Positions 35,743-50,280 of a DNA stretch of 64,000 nt are shown one piece after another (position 1 is the first letter of the stretch; every line of letters begins with the position of its first letter). Source of the stretch: Limanda limanda. Lineage: Eukaryota > Chordata > Actinopteri > Pleuronectiformes > Pleuronectidae. A model generated the notes under the pieces. It made no database searches, was not told where the DNA came from, and worked only from the letters and a program-made list of their open reading frames with translations. The translations under genes and the position numbers were made by a program. The stretch is taken from positions 20,960,248 through 21,024,247 of the forward strand of contig NC_083651.1 in NCBI RefSeq assembly GCF_963576545.1. Direction: 5' to 3'.

Positions 35743-38700
35743 GTAACTCCAGGAAATGTGTCCCAGTGTATGGTGTTAACATATTTTGATGTCAAAACAG
35801 AACAAAGTGTGTCTTCACCTGTTTTATTGTTTGAATATGGACGTGTTGGTGTTCTGTTGAAACAGCCACTGACAAGAATCCAATCCGACACTTGAAAATG
35901 GAAAAGAACACGTTCCAAACGCAGACTGATTAACGTGAAGTTGACATTTTGTGCTACGTCTGATCGATGGACTCAGTGAAGTAGAGTAAAGTAACAAGCT
36001 AAAATGGAAAATGCATTATCAGCAGTGGAACCACAGGAGGGTAATGTTGATCAGGTGCTTTGTAAATGTTTGGCACATTTGACTAAAATGTTGCTTTTTG
36101 TTTTAGTCACTCTTTTTCAGTGTTTTTGCACAGTGAACATTTGGTCACAGATAGAAAACCATATCCAGCATTACATTAGATTAGAACATATAGAATAAAA
36201 AAAACAGTGATTGTAGCATGATTTATATTTCCGACCTGCATTGGACTGCTTTGACTAATTTCCAGAAGGACTTTCATAAATGCAAAAAGCAGGGGCTGGA
36301 AAATGAGTTTCTTTTTGCCCAGTTCTAACATCCAGTCCTACGCACTGACTGAACCCTCACAGACTCCTGCTGGTGCCACCTGTGTGCTCAGAACTCTGTA
36401 GGGCAGCACTGTGTGAAATCACATTTCTGCCGCCAGTAAAGGTGATTTTACATACACACTGTATTATGGTATGTGAAAGGCAGGAAGCAACAGAAGTTCA
36501 ACACAAAATATTATGACTGTAACCTGGACTGTTGGGGCTGTTTTAAAAAATTCAAACTCTCTGTGTTTGCCGGCTGCAGCGGTTGTGGAGTTTTTGTGTT
36601 TATACATCTCTGCTTCTGCTACTTAACTTTACAACTTTAATTCTATAAAAAGTGGCAGCTATTTGATTTATGCAGCTTAATAGTGCAACATTAAGTCTAT
36701 GGACACTCTGAAGTGCCCATGGACTTCATGTAGCAATAAAAAGTTGAATGCTGCAAAGTGTCTGACTGGAATTTATTAGTTTCTCTCGATGCAGTTCTCA
36801 CCTGGGAATGTCCTATATTAGTATTTAAATGCACAGTAGCCTAAAGATGTTTTTTAGATTCACTTGTTTTGTCATTTAAAACTAGAAGAACCATATATCC
36901 CCAAAGGCTTATCGGCCACTTTAATCACCATATTGTTTATACATGTTTTAAAGATCTCTGCAAGTGGCAACGTGAAACAATGTGCAAAAACCCTCCTGTG
37001 TCCGGATCCACATCTCTTCTCTTCCTCCAAAAGTGCGTTGATTTTTTTTTTCAAAATTTGAGCATTCATTTAAACGTGGTGGGAGAAAGTGGCCTGTAGA
37101 AGTGTTTTGTTTATACTCGATTATTAGCGAAAGTGACAGCCCTATATGCTCCAAGCTCAAGATAGCAATGTGCCGGTCCAAAGGGAAAATGACACCGTTG
37201 TTTGTCTGAAACCGGCGAAGACACTTCCATCCCGCCCAAAGTATCACTTTCCTCCTGAGACATAATAGCCTCATAATATGCCAAGTGTGTTAAACCTCCC
37301 TCCTCCTGCACTTCTCTATCAGTCACCATCTCCTCTTCGCCGCTCAGTCTCCTCCTTCATGAAACATCGTTGCATCTCAGCAGGAGTTCATACAATAAAG
37401 ACGACCACGATCCATCTCTGTTACACTTCGATTACACCCCCTTTACATCCGCTGCCACTGCCACATCAGCACACGGCTGCAGATGGAGAAGGTCATGCAT
37501 CCTGTCATGTTGAAAATTGAAACAGGTGCCATGCATATTCAAAAAGTCAAATGTTTTCAATGGGTTCAAGTGATTTGCATCCATATTCCTAGTGTGATGG
37601 GAGGGAGACAGAGAGGGATGTGCCGCTTCGCAGGGTGGACTCTTGTTGTTAGAGCCTATTTCTGTTTGTAGCTGGGATTGAATTTATTTGTTTCTATGGG
37701 AAACTGCTGGTGGCTCCTGCAGAAAACCATAAATTCCAGCTCATTCAATCTGAATACAAGTCGCTTCCCAAACCCTCTCCGTCCCAATTCGAAACTGAAG
37801 GGTGTGAATGGATTACAGTTCTGCCCCTGAAGCAACACAATGCTCGGCCAAAAGATTAATCGCAGCACTGCAGGAAAAAACCTCCTCCTGTCCCCCTCCC
37901 CCTTTCCCCCCCTCACCCATTGGTATCACTTTACCAAATCCCCACTGATGGAAGTGTCCCCACATCTGATATCAGTTTCAAAACCCACTCATAACCTTTA
38001 GATAAATTATAGAATGAGAGTCACATGTGGGACAAACTTTTACTGAAAGACGCTCTAATAGTGTTAGGATGAGTTAAAGCTCAGGGAAGGTGGGAAGATC
38101 CTAGCCATAGTTATGTTATGTAAATATGTAAACTGGCATGTCGGACTGTATCGTGTGGTCAAACCTTATATCATAATCCGTAGAATATTTATAATTTGGT
38201 AAAGCAGCGTTTAGGTAGAAATCATTCAAAAGTTAGCATTCCCTGTGTGTGGGTTTTTCAATTCCACCTTCCTCTTCAACACAATGGAGTAAGAGCCGTG
38301 ATAGAAGAGGTCACTTGGCTGAGATTCATCCCCTGAAGCTCCACAGTTTATCCTCCCTGTCTCTTTTACCAGCGGAGACAGACGGATGGGAGAGACAAAC
38401 ATCTTGTTTTCTTCTCACCTCTCGGGTATAGCTTCAATCTAAATCTCGGATCCTGGTCGAGAAGGTTGATGGGGGCGTCTGAGGTCAGGAGATGGTGCCC
38501 ACGAGAGGGATACGGTTTCGCCAGAGATGAATGTTTCGTCTGGCAAGCGCTCTAAAATGCACTTAACATTTTATACAAATTCTGGGCCATGCTGAAAGCC
38601 GTGCCTCACCGCACGATTTCCCTGCCTCTTTGCTGCTTTCCCCGTCCTAATTGATCGAGCCGGCCGGGCAATCCCGCACTGTCTGCACTCATTTCCAGTC

Positions 38701-39878
38701 AGGCTTGTTTAAGCATTACAGATTGGAGTCATATGGCTTTGCTAAAGGGGAAGATGTGTCTCCTAGTGTTACCGGGGAGACAGGCGGGCAGACAGGCAGA
38801 CATGGGTGAGAGACAGCAACATGCCAGCCTAAAAACCCAGTCGACAAACCTGGAAGAAGCTCCACAATGTTTGTGTTAATGCTGCATTTCGGGTAAGCTG
38901 TAATATGAGCCTTCGTTAAGAAGTCAAAGAACTGCTGTTTTTTATTTCTCCTACCAAGATGCATTGGGTGCATTTGCCAGGCTTTATACATATTCTGAAT
39001 AAATGTTAAACCTCATCTCCCTGACCCCCAGTTGTAAGACAGAAGCAGTGCTTGAACAACTCCACAGGAATCCCATATATGTCACACCCTCTTTCTACTT
39101 AACTCTACCAGTTCTATAGATTTGTCTATATCAATACAGGTAATTTTATGCATGACCCACCAATCTGACTGTTCTACAGAAAGCCTACCGCTAGTGACGG
39201 GGAGCCTCTAACGACCAGGTCATCTGCAGTAATTGGAGGCTCTATTCTCTGATGCATTTAAAAAGCTGTTTATTGCATTAAATACGTTCAGTGACCCATT
39301 CCTGGTTGGCTGTTTCTTCATGTAACTTGCATCACATCACTTGCTCTGTCCCTTATTATTAGGGGATGGGAATAGTAATACAGCACCATGTTTCCCTCAG
39401 ATTCATTCCAGTTTTGGTTTAACTGTTTAATTCAATAACTGGTAAAGGGTTCTGGTTTAAGTCTGCTTGGGGTTAGCCTGTTCAAAGTTGTGATCTTTCC
39501 TTAAAATCAGTGTCAGCTTTCCTGGCCTGTTTTGCAGGAGTTATAGTTAAGATAAATTCCACTGCAGCATACAGTTATTCTTGATTGAGGATAAAAAGAG
39601 AACGTCAAACTATCACTTAGAATTCTTCCTCCACTGAGTAAAGTCTTAATCTTTCCACTCGTGAGATACGAGTTGGCCCTCAAGCGTACAAAAGAACTGC
39701 AACACACACACAGACACACACAAACACACAAACACACTGATACACTGTGCTCAACAATCACCTCCCTCCCTTTTAACTCTTGTCCGCTTTGTCTTACACT
39801 GTCTCTTGCCTCCTTTGCTGTCCATCCTCCACCATCCTCTTGATATCTTTCTGTTTCCTCCGTCTCTTCTTACACACA

Positions 39879-39896
39879 CCCCCCCCCCCCCCCCCC
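39879..39896. repeat. poly-C tract
   Basis: Run of about 17 C followed by TCTCTC. Confidence 0.8.
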
Positions 39897-42800
39897 TCTC
39901 TCTGTCTCACTGACAACCTCTTCTTAACAGAGAGCAGCAGACTGTGAAAACAGGCGAGAGGCAATGTGTCGGGGGGGTTGTGTTTGTGTCGTCTCATCCT
40001 GTACGTCTGCAGAGGGAGGACACTATAATTAACTCAATGAAACATCAGAATAGAAATGATATTAATGTTGTTAGTTGAGATAACACAGCTAGTACTTGTG
40101 TTTTATCATTTAATCAATTTATCAATCTAGTGTTCTCATAATGATGCTGCCTTCAGGTGCACTCGTTCAGGAGCTTTAAGTGGGAAATGGAAACCAAATG
40201 AGCTTTTAACGTGGCTTAGTTTTGCCTCAAAATTCTTTTATTCAATGAAACAAGTGTGTTGAGGTGCTGCAATTACATATAACAGGGAAACACACATATT
40301 AGATTAATTCATTTTGTTCTATCCATCAATTTTCTACAACCCTTGTCCATTGGCCAATCTAATGAGTTTATTGCAAAATGTGAAAGGATATCAAACAGAT
40401 CAGGAAAAAAATAGAATGACAGACATTGAAGATGCAACGTGACCTTTACTTTAAATTGTTGTTTTGGTTTCCGTCCTCTTTGCTTCGAGGATTTAATTGA
40501 CTTTGTAGGTTCCCTTTCTGTGCCCTCAACAATGCTCGATGGAAACACAGCTTTACTGTACTTCAATCAATGCAATATTGTTTTTCAGAGCAGGTTTCCT
40601 TGAGTGCCAGGCCAATAACGTTGACTCGGATTTAATTGAAAAGGGAGTGAGAGAAAGAGATAGGAGAGAATGAGATAGTGGTGACCTTTCCTGCAGTTTA
40701 AAATGCCACAGTTGTCTTTGTCGTTGACTCCAGTGTCTGGCTAAATTTGATGGCAGTTAGGCCCCTGCTTTTGGAGAACTCATCTAGAGAAATACCCCTG
40801 AAACAATTTTGAAAAGGTCTGTTGTGACCACCACCTACTTGTCTATACCACAAGTATAACCTGACATTGTCGTCCTGCTCTAGGTAGACTGAATTTGTGT
40901 GTTTGTGTGTGTGTGTGGGTGTGTGTGTGTGTAGAGGAGGCTTTCTTCTACCTGGGCGAGCTGCTCTTATCTAAGCTGTGGCTGCACCCTGCTGCCTTCG
41001 CCCACTGGCAAAGTCTGTGTGTGTGTGCGTTTTGCCGTAACACTGTGTGCAGCCGTCACTGTGATCTCACATCACTCAGAGGCTGCTGAGCCATGCATTG
41101 ACATTCCAGACTGCCTGCCTCTGTGGCAAAAAATAGATATGTAAAACGACAAGCCCCTTTTTTTTCCTCCGATTTCCCACGCATAGTTTGTCTGAGCTGC
41201 TGGGTGAAAAATAAGAAAGGTCTCTGGTCTGTGTCAGCTCATATGAGAAGGAGTCAGCATGTGTGTAGGTGAGTGACATTTCACCGCTTAGGCAAATGAG
41301 ATGGAGGAGAACAAGGTGAAAGGAGACAAGGATCATGCCCTTAACCAGTTTTTATTTCTGAAGGTAGAGGGTTTTTATTGGTGTGTGTGTTGATTTCAAA
41401 ACTGTTGATAAATCTGTTTTTTTCTGGCAACATATTGAAGACACTGTATTTCCATTTTTGCTCAAGGTGGCACAGTCTGCACGTGCAAACGTTTTAGTCA
41501 TTCGTTGTATATTATAAATCTGTTCCCAACACTGAATAAAGCAAATTATTAATTTTCAAAACACATTATCATTCCCCACAATGGATTGAGTTTACATGTT
41601 TCATTGTTTTATACTGATATATGTTTCTATTGCTCTCTCAGTCGCCCTGTCATTGAGCCACGTATCAAAGTGATGTTTTGTTTTTTTATGTGATGACAGT
41701 GCTGCATTAATCTTCAAAGTTACAGTTAACTGAAGTGAAATAGAAATTATTACACAAACTTAAAAATATATATATTTTATCTTGCAACAGATGACTTCTC
41801 AACCTGATGACAGCGCCAATGAGAGCTTCAATCTTTTAAAAATAGTAACAAAAAACAAAACAACCTGCAACTGTGGCAAGTGGTAAAGTTTGGTCACTAC
41901 ACTAAGTTTCTAAACCTCTTAAGTACCATTAAAATGCACCCAATAATCATCAATACCTTTCATTCAGAAATAAAAATGTCAAGCTGCTGTTGGTTAAAAA
42001 GTCAGAGGAACATCAAGTACTCTCCCTAAACCATTGCCTTTCGGAGAGTTGAAAAATGAACATGAAACAGTCAATATCTGCAGTGATTGATATGTTTGAA
42101 ATTGAGCATTCTGCGAATTCAGAGGTATAACTCCTAAGAAATGCAACATCAGCCTCTCTGGTCAAACTCCTCTGTACAGGCCCTGACTACTGAATTGATC
42201 CTGTCATGTATGGGATTTTTTTCATTAACACTGCTCTGAGAGTTGAGGGTTCTGGCTCAGCACATCAGCCCCAGAGGTGCTGGGACCCAGTGTCTTGCTC
42301 AGCAGGGCTGCGGTGTGGGTACCCGGCCTGTCTCTTCTGTAAGGGCGGCCTCTTTGATTCTCTGACTTGGCAGCTTTAGGCTCGTCAAAGTACAAGTTTG
42401 CATTTTCTTTCTCGTCCAAATAAAACTGTTAAGGTAGGGCTATGCTTCCTTCACTGCCAGCCTTGACTGATTGAACACAACAGCACGGGGAGCGATCTGT
42501 GGCTGCTGCACTGGATTGATAGATTGGGACCCTCCGCAGAAGCCATAACCGTAATGGGCATTATACTGTGCTAAATGACAAATAAGACATTGTTGGAACA
42601 GCTGGTGCCAAATTAAATATAATGCACAATGTGGACATGTGGTGGTGACAGAGCCTATCATTCTGAACGTGGCTCTGGCAGTCTCCTGGCCGTATCACCA
42701 TATAAGGTGAGGCTGTTATTTCCCCTTAACGCGGTGGCATTTATCACCGGCCACTCCACTGTCTTCTTAAGAAAAACATGTGACTTTAAAAGGCCAATTC

Positions 42801-44969
42801 ATTTTGCATAGATGAGCTGTGTTATGTGAGAATCAATAAAACCCTTGATGGATGGCCCTGGTCATTGCACTGGGCTGGTGTAGTAGTTGTCACAAAGGAG
42901 ACATTAATGCCTCGTTCTCTCCTCCCGCCCCCCCCTTTCTGTTTCTCTTTTCTCTATTGTCTGCAGCAGCTCTGTAAATTTTAGAAATGAGAAACGGTTT
43001 TCTGTTCCTCCTTCTGTACACTCGATGTTTTACCATCACAGGCTGTTTATCTCTGAAAACACGGAGGCTACACAGGCATACTCCGCAAAGATCTGCCAAC
43101 GTCACAATGGGTGAAAAGTGAAATAACTTAAGCTGCATAAGAAGTGAGTGGTTCTGTTTGCCTTTGTTAGTCTACTCTCAGATCTGAGCAGTGTAATAGT
43201 TTGCTCTGTGTCCTGCAGCCTCTCCGTGTTTACTTCAGGACCCAGCCGCTTGTCCAAAGATTGTAAAAGTGGAGCTGTGTCAGTTTTTACAGGTTGAAAT
43301 GAATAAAGTTTTAAAGTGTAGAAGGTAGGAGTTAGCCAATATGTGCTTTGATGTATGCTATTGAATTAAGTGACTTGCCAGTAAGATCTACTGTAGCTCT
43401 GATGATCATGGATCTGTTTCCTCATCGTGCACTATACAAGTTAAGAAAAATCAGGCCTTACCCAAATTCGGAGCAGCTATTGTCTAATGATGAAAAAACC
43501 TCTGGGGACAATGACCACTTTTTGGGGGCTCCTGCATTAGACAGCAAATATCTGCGTAAAGACTATGGATTCCAGCCCTAAAAGCTTGTGCCTTTATGTA
43601 AATGTATTGGGAGTTCCTTTGCTGACCACATGTTGTTATGAATGGCTGAAATAGTACAATGCCAATATCTGGCTAAAGAATGATTGTAAAGTTTGGGGAT
43701 TTCACTCAACAGTCTCTACAGGGTTTTTAAACCCTGACCAGAATTTCATTTGGAGAGGAAACTCTCAAACTGTGTCATTTGACTGTATTTTGGTGACTTT
43801 GAAAAAGGTTCAGCAAACAAAGATGCTGAATATTAGCTGCTAACATCAGTCCAACGTCAGCTGGCTTCAAAACATCATAAAGCTTGAACACAGTCTTGGG
43901 AGGATGACTGAGGCCATGACCAACAGGGTGTCACTTTGTGAGAGCGCCACGGGGAAGACGGATGGATGCTCCGGCTCCACCCTGCTGGCTGCCCATCCAT
44001 TGTGATAGATGCAGGAATGAGAGGAGCACAGGGTCTTTGGATTTCATTTGCTCACTGCTGTTCACTTGCTTCTATTGATTTTGTGGCAGTAAACTCTGTG
44101 TGTGTCTGTTTGTGTGTGTGTTGGTGTCACTAATTGATGAATTGCTCTCAAAAGAACAGTGATAAACAACTACATACCTGAGAAGATATAAACCCATACA
44201 GAACATGAAAATGAAATATTTGTGATTTGGGAGACAAATCTAATTTTGTCATCATTCAAACAGACGCATAACATTATTGGCTTTTATACATGATTAATAT
44301 GTCGACCACCAGGCTGACAAATAGTGTTTCTTTCATTTTTCTCTGGTGTCATTATTAAAGATCTTCTGACATGTTCAGTATAATTATGCAGGATTCTGTT
44401 CAGTGTCAACGCTCCACATTGGCACACCGCTAGTAATTGAATTGGAAGACCTAAAGTACACCGGGAAAACCAATCTCCATAATTCTACAATCAAAGTATT
44501 GATTTTCTATTTGACACTCTGTTAAACACAGTGACTCAGCCAAGGTTGCCAGATATTGACGAAATCCTCTGAGTTAGGCCCCACTCGTCCCTAATGAGCC
44601 CTCAATAGACCAACATCTGACACACACACACACAAACACACCACTATTGTGACAAAACACAAATCACAAGGTAATCTATTTATTTGAATATTAGTGTATA
44701 TGCATCACCATATAATGCGATTAGAGATTGTACTTCAGAATAAGTGGAAGTTTGTGATCGGAGCTAGAGGAATACATCCTGTTTTTCAAACTCATTAGGA
44801 TTCATATTTTAGTTTTTTTCAAATAAAAACAGGGAACTGAGAATTTTAAATACAGAATATTTGTTTAAAGAGCATTTAGTGATTGACTTCAGAAATAATG
44901 AGGTGCTTTGAATGTAGAAATATTCCCTGTAGTCTCTGAGAGAATATTTTGCATTTTGGGGATGAATGG

Positions 44970-44998
44970 GATAAGATAAGATAAGATAAGATAAGATA
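44970..44998. repeat. (ATAAG)n microsatellite
   Basis: Five tandem ATAAG units. The reverse complement (TCTTAT) is a usual tail of fish retroposons, and the next repeat downstream is the GATA array. Confidence 0.85.
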
Positions 44999-45008
44999 TT
45001 TGCAATTG

Positions 45009-45262
<254 letters not shown>

Positions 45263-45523
45263 GGAGTATGTAGAGTTATAGTCCGTTACTGGCGTTACTG
45301 GTTTATGCTCAGGCTGCAGAGGGTCGGCCACAATCTTACCTGCATGCTGTTCATTTGCATTCAAGATATAAAAAATTTGCATTACAGTTTTTCTCACATT
45401 CTCACGCTAAGTTGTAGTTGTTTTTATTTCTAATCATTGTTTGTACTTTCCTTATATAGTCAAAGAGCTGTCATCAAGTCCCCCAGTGAACTCTTCATCC
45501 ATCTCCCTAATACTTATTACTAC

Positions 45524-45667
<144 letters not shown>

Positions 45668-46393
45668 ATTTGTTGGGAGGTAGCAGTGGCTGTTTTTCAT
45701 CCATCACTGACGGAGACTCTTAGATTGAATAAAAATCTCTAAATCCCATTGACAGTGGGAAAACACACACACACACTCACTGACAGGACAGAGATAGAGA
45801 GTGCATCAGGTAGACAGATGAGACAAACAGAGGACGGACATGGGAATAGAGAGGAGAAGGTGAGAGCGAGAGAGTGAGCACAAGAAAAGTTAATCAGACA
45901 AACAGAGGATAGTGTTTGGAAACTATGGGGGAAAATGCACATTTCATCTAATTACTCAATTTGCTGAAATGAAGTTCTACTGTTGAAGAATGGACACCAA
46001 CAGGTACTAAGAATCAACGTGCCTGTGTGTGTGTGTTTGCTGCAGAATCATGTCTTGCCCTCAGTTAAGCAGGTGAAGCTACAGAGCACAGTCCTGCAAT
46101 CCCAGGTGAGGATAAAGGAAAATTATAAATATTCATTCAGATCAGGTCTCCTGTGGTGAAAGGTGCACCTGTGATTTTCAATGTATTCATATTTGCCACT
46201 AATATTATACAAGAGCATTGTCCTGTTTTTACCCCCAGGAGACATTTGTAATTCCTCCCTAAAACTGCTGTGGGACACTATATTTCACAGCATATTGTGT
46301 AGCGTGCTTGTTTACTTGCATTAATTATTTCAACACACAAAGGGGGACCAGGAAAAGTCAGAATCCTTATGTTTGATCATTTCCATACTTTGA

Positions 46394-46452
46394 ATACACT
46401 GATTAGCCACAACAATAAAAAAGGTAACTGGTTTTAATGTCGTGGCTGACCC
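46394..46452. mobile_element. collapsed Tc1/mariner-like element (two terminal repeats, no interior)
   Basis: ATACACTGATTAGCCACAAC, AATAAAA is followed after about 10 bp by GGTTTTAATGTCGTGGCTGA, CC. The second part is the inverted complement of the first with a few mismatches. Both match the remembered end of a widespread vertebrate Tc1-like transposon (…CTGATCAGCCACAACATTAA…). The transposase body is absent. Confidence 0.7.
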
Positions 46453-46464
46453 ATGTTCTTTTAA

Positions 46465-46875
46465 TCATTATAAGAAGAGATAGTCCAGATTGATTCAGGG
46501 TTGTATTGGTGTTTGTCAAGGTCATACCAGTTATTGATAAAGCCAGTCACCATTGAGTCATCTGTAAACTTGATAACGGTATTGTGACTATGTATATGTG
46601 TTCACTTGTCGGGGGAAGAGGGAGTACAGAAGGGGGCTCAGCATACAGCCTTGTGGGATACCAGTGCTCAGGGTTAGGCTTGAGGAGAAGTGGTTTTCTA
46701 ACACACTGTTGTCTGTTAGCTGATAAGTTAGGTAAGAGGCGTTGTTGAATGCTGAACTCTTTGTTGCCCGGTTAATTGTGTGTGGTAGGAAGGTTTTGAT
46801 ATAAACCAAGACCAACTTTTCAAAGCACTTCATGATGGCTGAAGTAATTTAGCCACCTGCAGTTGGATATAGAAT
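46465..46875 (-). pseudogene. decayed LINE reverse transcriptase fragment (Rex1/L2-like)
   Basis: On the minus strand a frame reads ITSAIMKCFEKLVLVYIKTF (near 46845-46780), then SLTLSTGIPQGCMLSPLLYS (near 46680-46620), and after a frame change VIKFTDDSMVTGFINN (near 46580-46530). These match LINE reverse transcriptase motifs: the fingers motif, the PQG box and the F(A/T)DD catalytic box. About 50 residues between the first two blocks, including the first catalytic aspartate region, are missing, and a stop precedes ITSAI. The element is dead. Rex1/L2-like assignment is from memory of fish LINE wording. Confidence 0.75.
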
Positions 46876-46948
46876 ACATGCATTGCCGGTACTTCTTGTC
46901 AATACAGCAGACACCTTGATTGGGGAGATTATGAAGTAACAATGAGCC

Positions 46949-47120
46949 GTGTCCCAATTCAGACCATTTGCATCACGGCTGCACGACAAGGCCCTCCCAT
47001 TTTGAAGGATCCCTCAAAAGAGACCCGACAAAAGTTTCCTTTCATTCCCAAACATTGAAGGATCCAACTGGTGGAGCAAATCCTCAGTTTTTCAGACCAG
47101 CTCGAAGCATAGAACTAGTC
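46949..47120. repeat. possible DNA-transposon end fragment
   Basis: The opening gtgtcccaattcagaccatt and repeated gaaggatcc phrases resemble the ends of fish hAT-type repeats that begin with TGTCCCAA. No matching right end was found. Confidence 0.35.
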
Positions 47121-50047
47121 CTTCAGCAGATGCAGCGCCTGAATTGCGTCACAGCCTTGGTTAAGGTTATAGTCTTCATGTAATGAATGTATGTCAAATA
47201 ATAGAGACAGAGTCTGTGTGTGTGTGTTCTGCACAGAGATCACACATCTCCTGCCAGTCTGATAATAAACCACCTAAAGCACGCTCCTTAACCTGCCCCA
47301 CTATTTTCCGTCTATAATGTAATTATTAAGTAATTCTTTAATAGCGGGTCGTAACACACTCTCATTCACACAGAGGGATATTTGACTTTTAAATTGTGTT
47401 TAATTCTTTGTCTTTACAGCCTCAGACCCAGCCAAGTGGCAGGGAGGTTTTGGCTCACTAAATGTTTAATTTCGATTGAGGACAAGAGGACCAGGTTATG
47501 ACACAGTAGTTAAAAGTGCAGTTCTCAATAGGGCTCCAGGTTTCACAGTTTTAATAAAGGGAGCTCACTTCTGGGGAAGTGGCCAGTAAAACGACTGGCT
47601 CTCTTTCTTGTAAGAGAGAGAGGGACTTTAAGGGCCTACTTGGTCTCCGACTGCAATCAATCAACCACTTTTTCTCAATTATGCACGTTGAGGCTGGCTG
47701 GTTGATATAGTGCTGTGGCCAGGTGAGGTTGTGCTTTAAGTTTTCTACTTTGAAAAAATAGTTATATTACCAATCAGCAGCTCACACAATAAATTGATTA
47801 CATATTTCATTGCTTGCAAGACAGTTTGGAGAAAAAACTGAATTCCCATATTTTTGCAGAATAAAAAGCAGCAGTGCCACCACCTGTTTGAAGTTATCAG
47901 CTAGCTGACAGGATGGGGAACTCCGAAAGGCCTTTAGATCAGCTCTGAGTGGTGTTTAGTTGGGGATTCAAGTAGCAATGTGTTCCTTTCACAGTGGAGT
48001 GTTTTCCCCCTTTGGGACAAATCACTCCGACACATCTGCCCCTCTCGCTTTGTCTCTAGCCACCTTTTATCTACAATGGCACTTTAGCTCATTCCACTGC
48101 CTCCTAACTTTATTGTGGTTCCATTGTAACTGCTGATGAACACAAACGCTAACGTAAACCTCTATACATTCTAGACACCTTCTATTTGCTATCTCCGCTG
48201 TGTCAGTCTTTCTTCCTTCCTTGGTCTCGGATGCAATACTTTTCTATTTAAGGTTGCAGTCTAATAGGAAGAATGTATTCACTTTTATACTGAGATATAA
48301 GATTGTATCCTCCTCGATGGACTATAAAAATGTCCTGGGCAGAGAAAGACTGAGGGCTATGTCTGACCTTGGTGTGCGTGCAGGTGTGTGTGTGGGGGGG
48401 GTGTGTGTAAAGGACATGTATTAGTTCTGTTGTCCGTTGACTGTTCTCACAGTAATACAGTCACATACATTTCAACTGTAGTTGTTCTGCACAATGACAG
48501 CCCTTCTCTACAGATCTGTGATTGACTGGGGTTTCAATGACTTTGCTTCATTTCCCTTAAGCATCTTTAATAGGAGCATAAAGTTTAATTTGGATGCTTA
48601 ATATCACTAAGTTTTACGACAGTGCAATATGTCGTCCTAAACTATACTGAGAGGAATTGACGTGACTAAAAATATTTCTTGTTGTTTGCTCTGGGAATCC
48701 ACACAGAATTCATATAATCTGCAGCAATATTTATCACCAGTCTTATCTAATACAATTTGTCTGTATTGTGTTTAGAGCCATCGGTGCAGCTGTGCAATAT
48801 TTTTCTCAGACAAACCTTATTTTAATCTCCAACCTCTTTTTGTTAGCTTCTTCAACAGAGACACGCTTGTTCTTGTTTCCATACATTTCCATGTTGACCT
48901 TTTTCAAAAATCTCCGGTCATGTCCCCGATGTGGAAATGTCAAACATCGTCTTTTAAACTTGGACACGGCATTCTCCTGTGGAATATCAATTTCTGTAGT
49001 AAGTCTCCTAAGCTGTAGAGCTTACCATGCTTAAAAGAAAGTCTTGGAGCCCAAGGGTGCTGATGCATCTTTCCTCCACATACAAACACCCCTGCAGGTC
49101 AACAGCTGACTAAGTGGTCAAATCTGATTGAAAAAGGCCTGAAGGGTGGATTGAATCAGCACATTTGAAATCTGCTGCGAGTTCCATGGCCAGGCCAAGA
49201 TGAGCATCTGCACAGGGCCTTTTTTTCTTCCATTCACAGTTTGTCTGCCAACTCTATTTTTGTTTAATCATTTGGTTTTTGAATTACCAAAACTGTGCAA
49301 AACCCATCAAAGCTCAACTGCCTGTGTTGTGTGACCAGCTGTCCGATATGTAAAAGAATCTGTATTACTATCCCGATAAACTAAGAAACGCAGCAAATCC
49401 TCACAGAAGCTGGAAATGGTGAATGTGTGACATTTTTTTGCTGATTATTTTTATGTTGATCAAGTGAATCATTGAATAATTGGAGCTCTCTACATGTGTC
49501 GTGAATAAAAGTGTCAGGAACTAAAAAAGATCCGTTTTACATACATATGCTCAAGTCATAACATGGTGTTTATATAGTATGTGAATGTCTTTATGAAACT
49601 GTAAGTCTTAATACCAGATGGTAGGTTATGATGTTAATGTTTCATTGTGGGGCTGAGCAGATGCCAGACAATAATAAGACATTAATGTTTAAGGTAGGTG
49701 ACTGCAGTTCATTTTTCCAAAATAATAATTCAGATACTGCAGTAAGAGATCTGTTCTAACATGAATTGTTATTCTGCTGGGATGCTTGAACTCGTCACGT
49801 CCCTAATCTTTCAGACATTTTAAGAACAGAGTTCCAGAGTCAGTCAGAGCGAGTTTCTGATTAATGAGTTTCCAAAGCAGTTTAATTGTAAGAGTTTCAT
49901 AGAAGCAGACAAGAAAATGTCTGATAGAGATGAAGGGAGCAGCCTTGGCAATTGAAATGGAGGAGTTATTGCCATTAATTGTAGAACAAGTGAGGAGGCA
50001 TATTGTATATCAAGCAGTTTTGTTGTAATCAAAGTCTATGATCAGCG

Positions 50048-50280
50048 GCCCCCGAGATCCACCATCACCATCCACAATCCACCATCACTTCCATCCACCA
50101 TCACCATCCACCATTATGATCCCCAATCAGCGTTCACCATGATCATTATCCACGGTCCACCATCACGATCCTCAATCCACCATCACTACCATCCACCATT
50201 ATGATCCCCGATCAGCTGCCACCATGATCATTATCCATGGTCCACGATCCCAACCTTTGATCCACCATCACGATTCATAA
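50048..50280. repeat. degenerate minisatellite with 85-bp higher-order period
   Basis: The array is built from short ATCCACCATCAC-like units. A longer block starting ccattatgatcccc occurs at 50111 and again at 50196, an 85-bp period. Both copies continue with atcag, then caccatgatcattatccac or its variant. There are about two and a half copies of the larger unit. Confidence 0.85.

Noticed and set aside
50048..50280. CRISPR-like array of short repeats
   Set aside because: Units are degenerate, contiguous and without uniform spacers, there are no cas genes, and the genome is eukaryotic. A minisatellite explains it.
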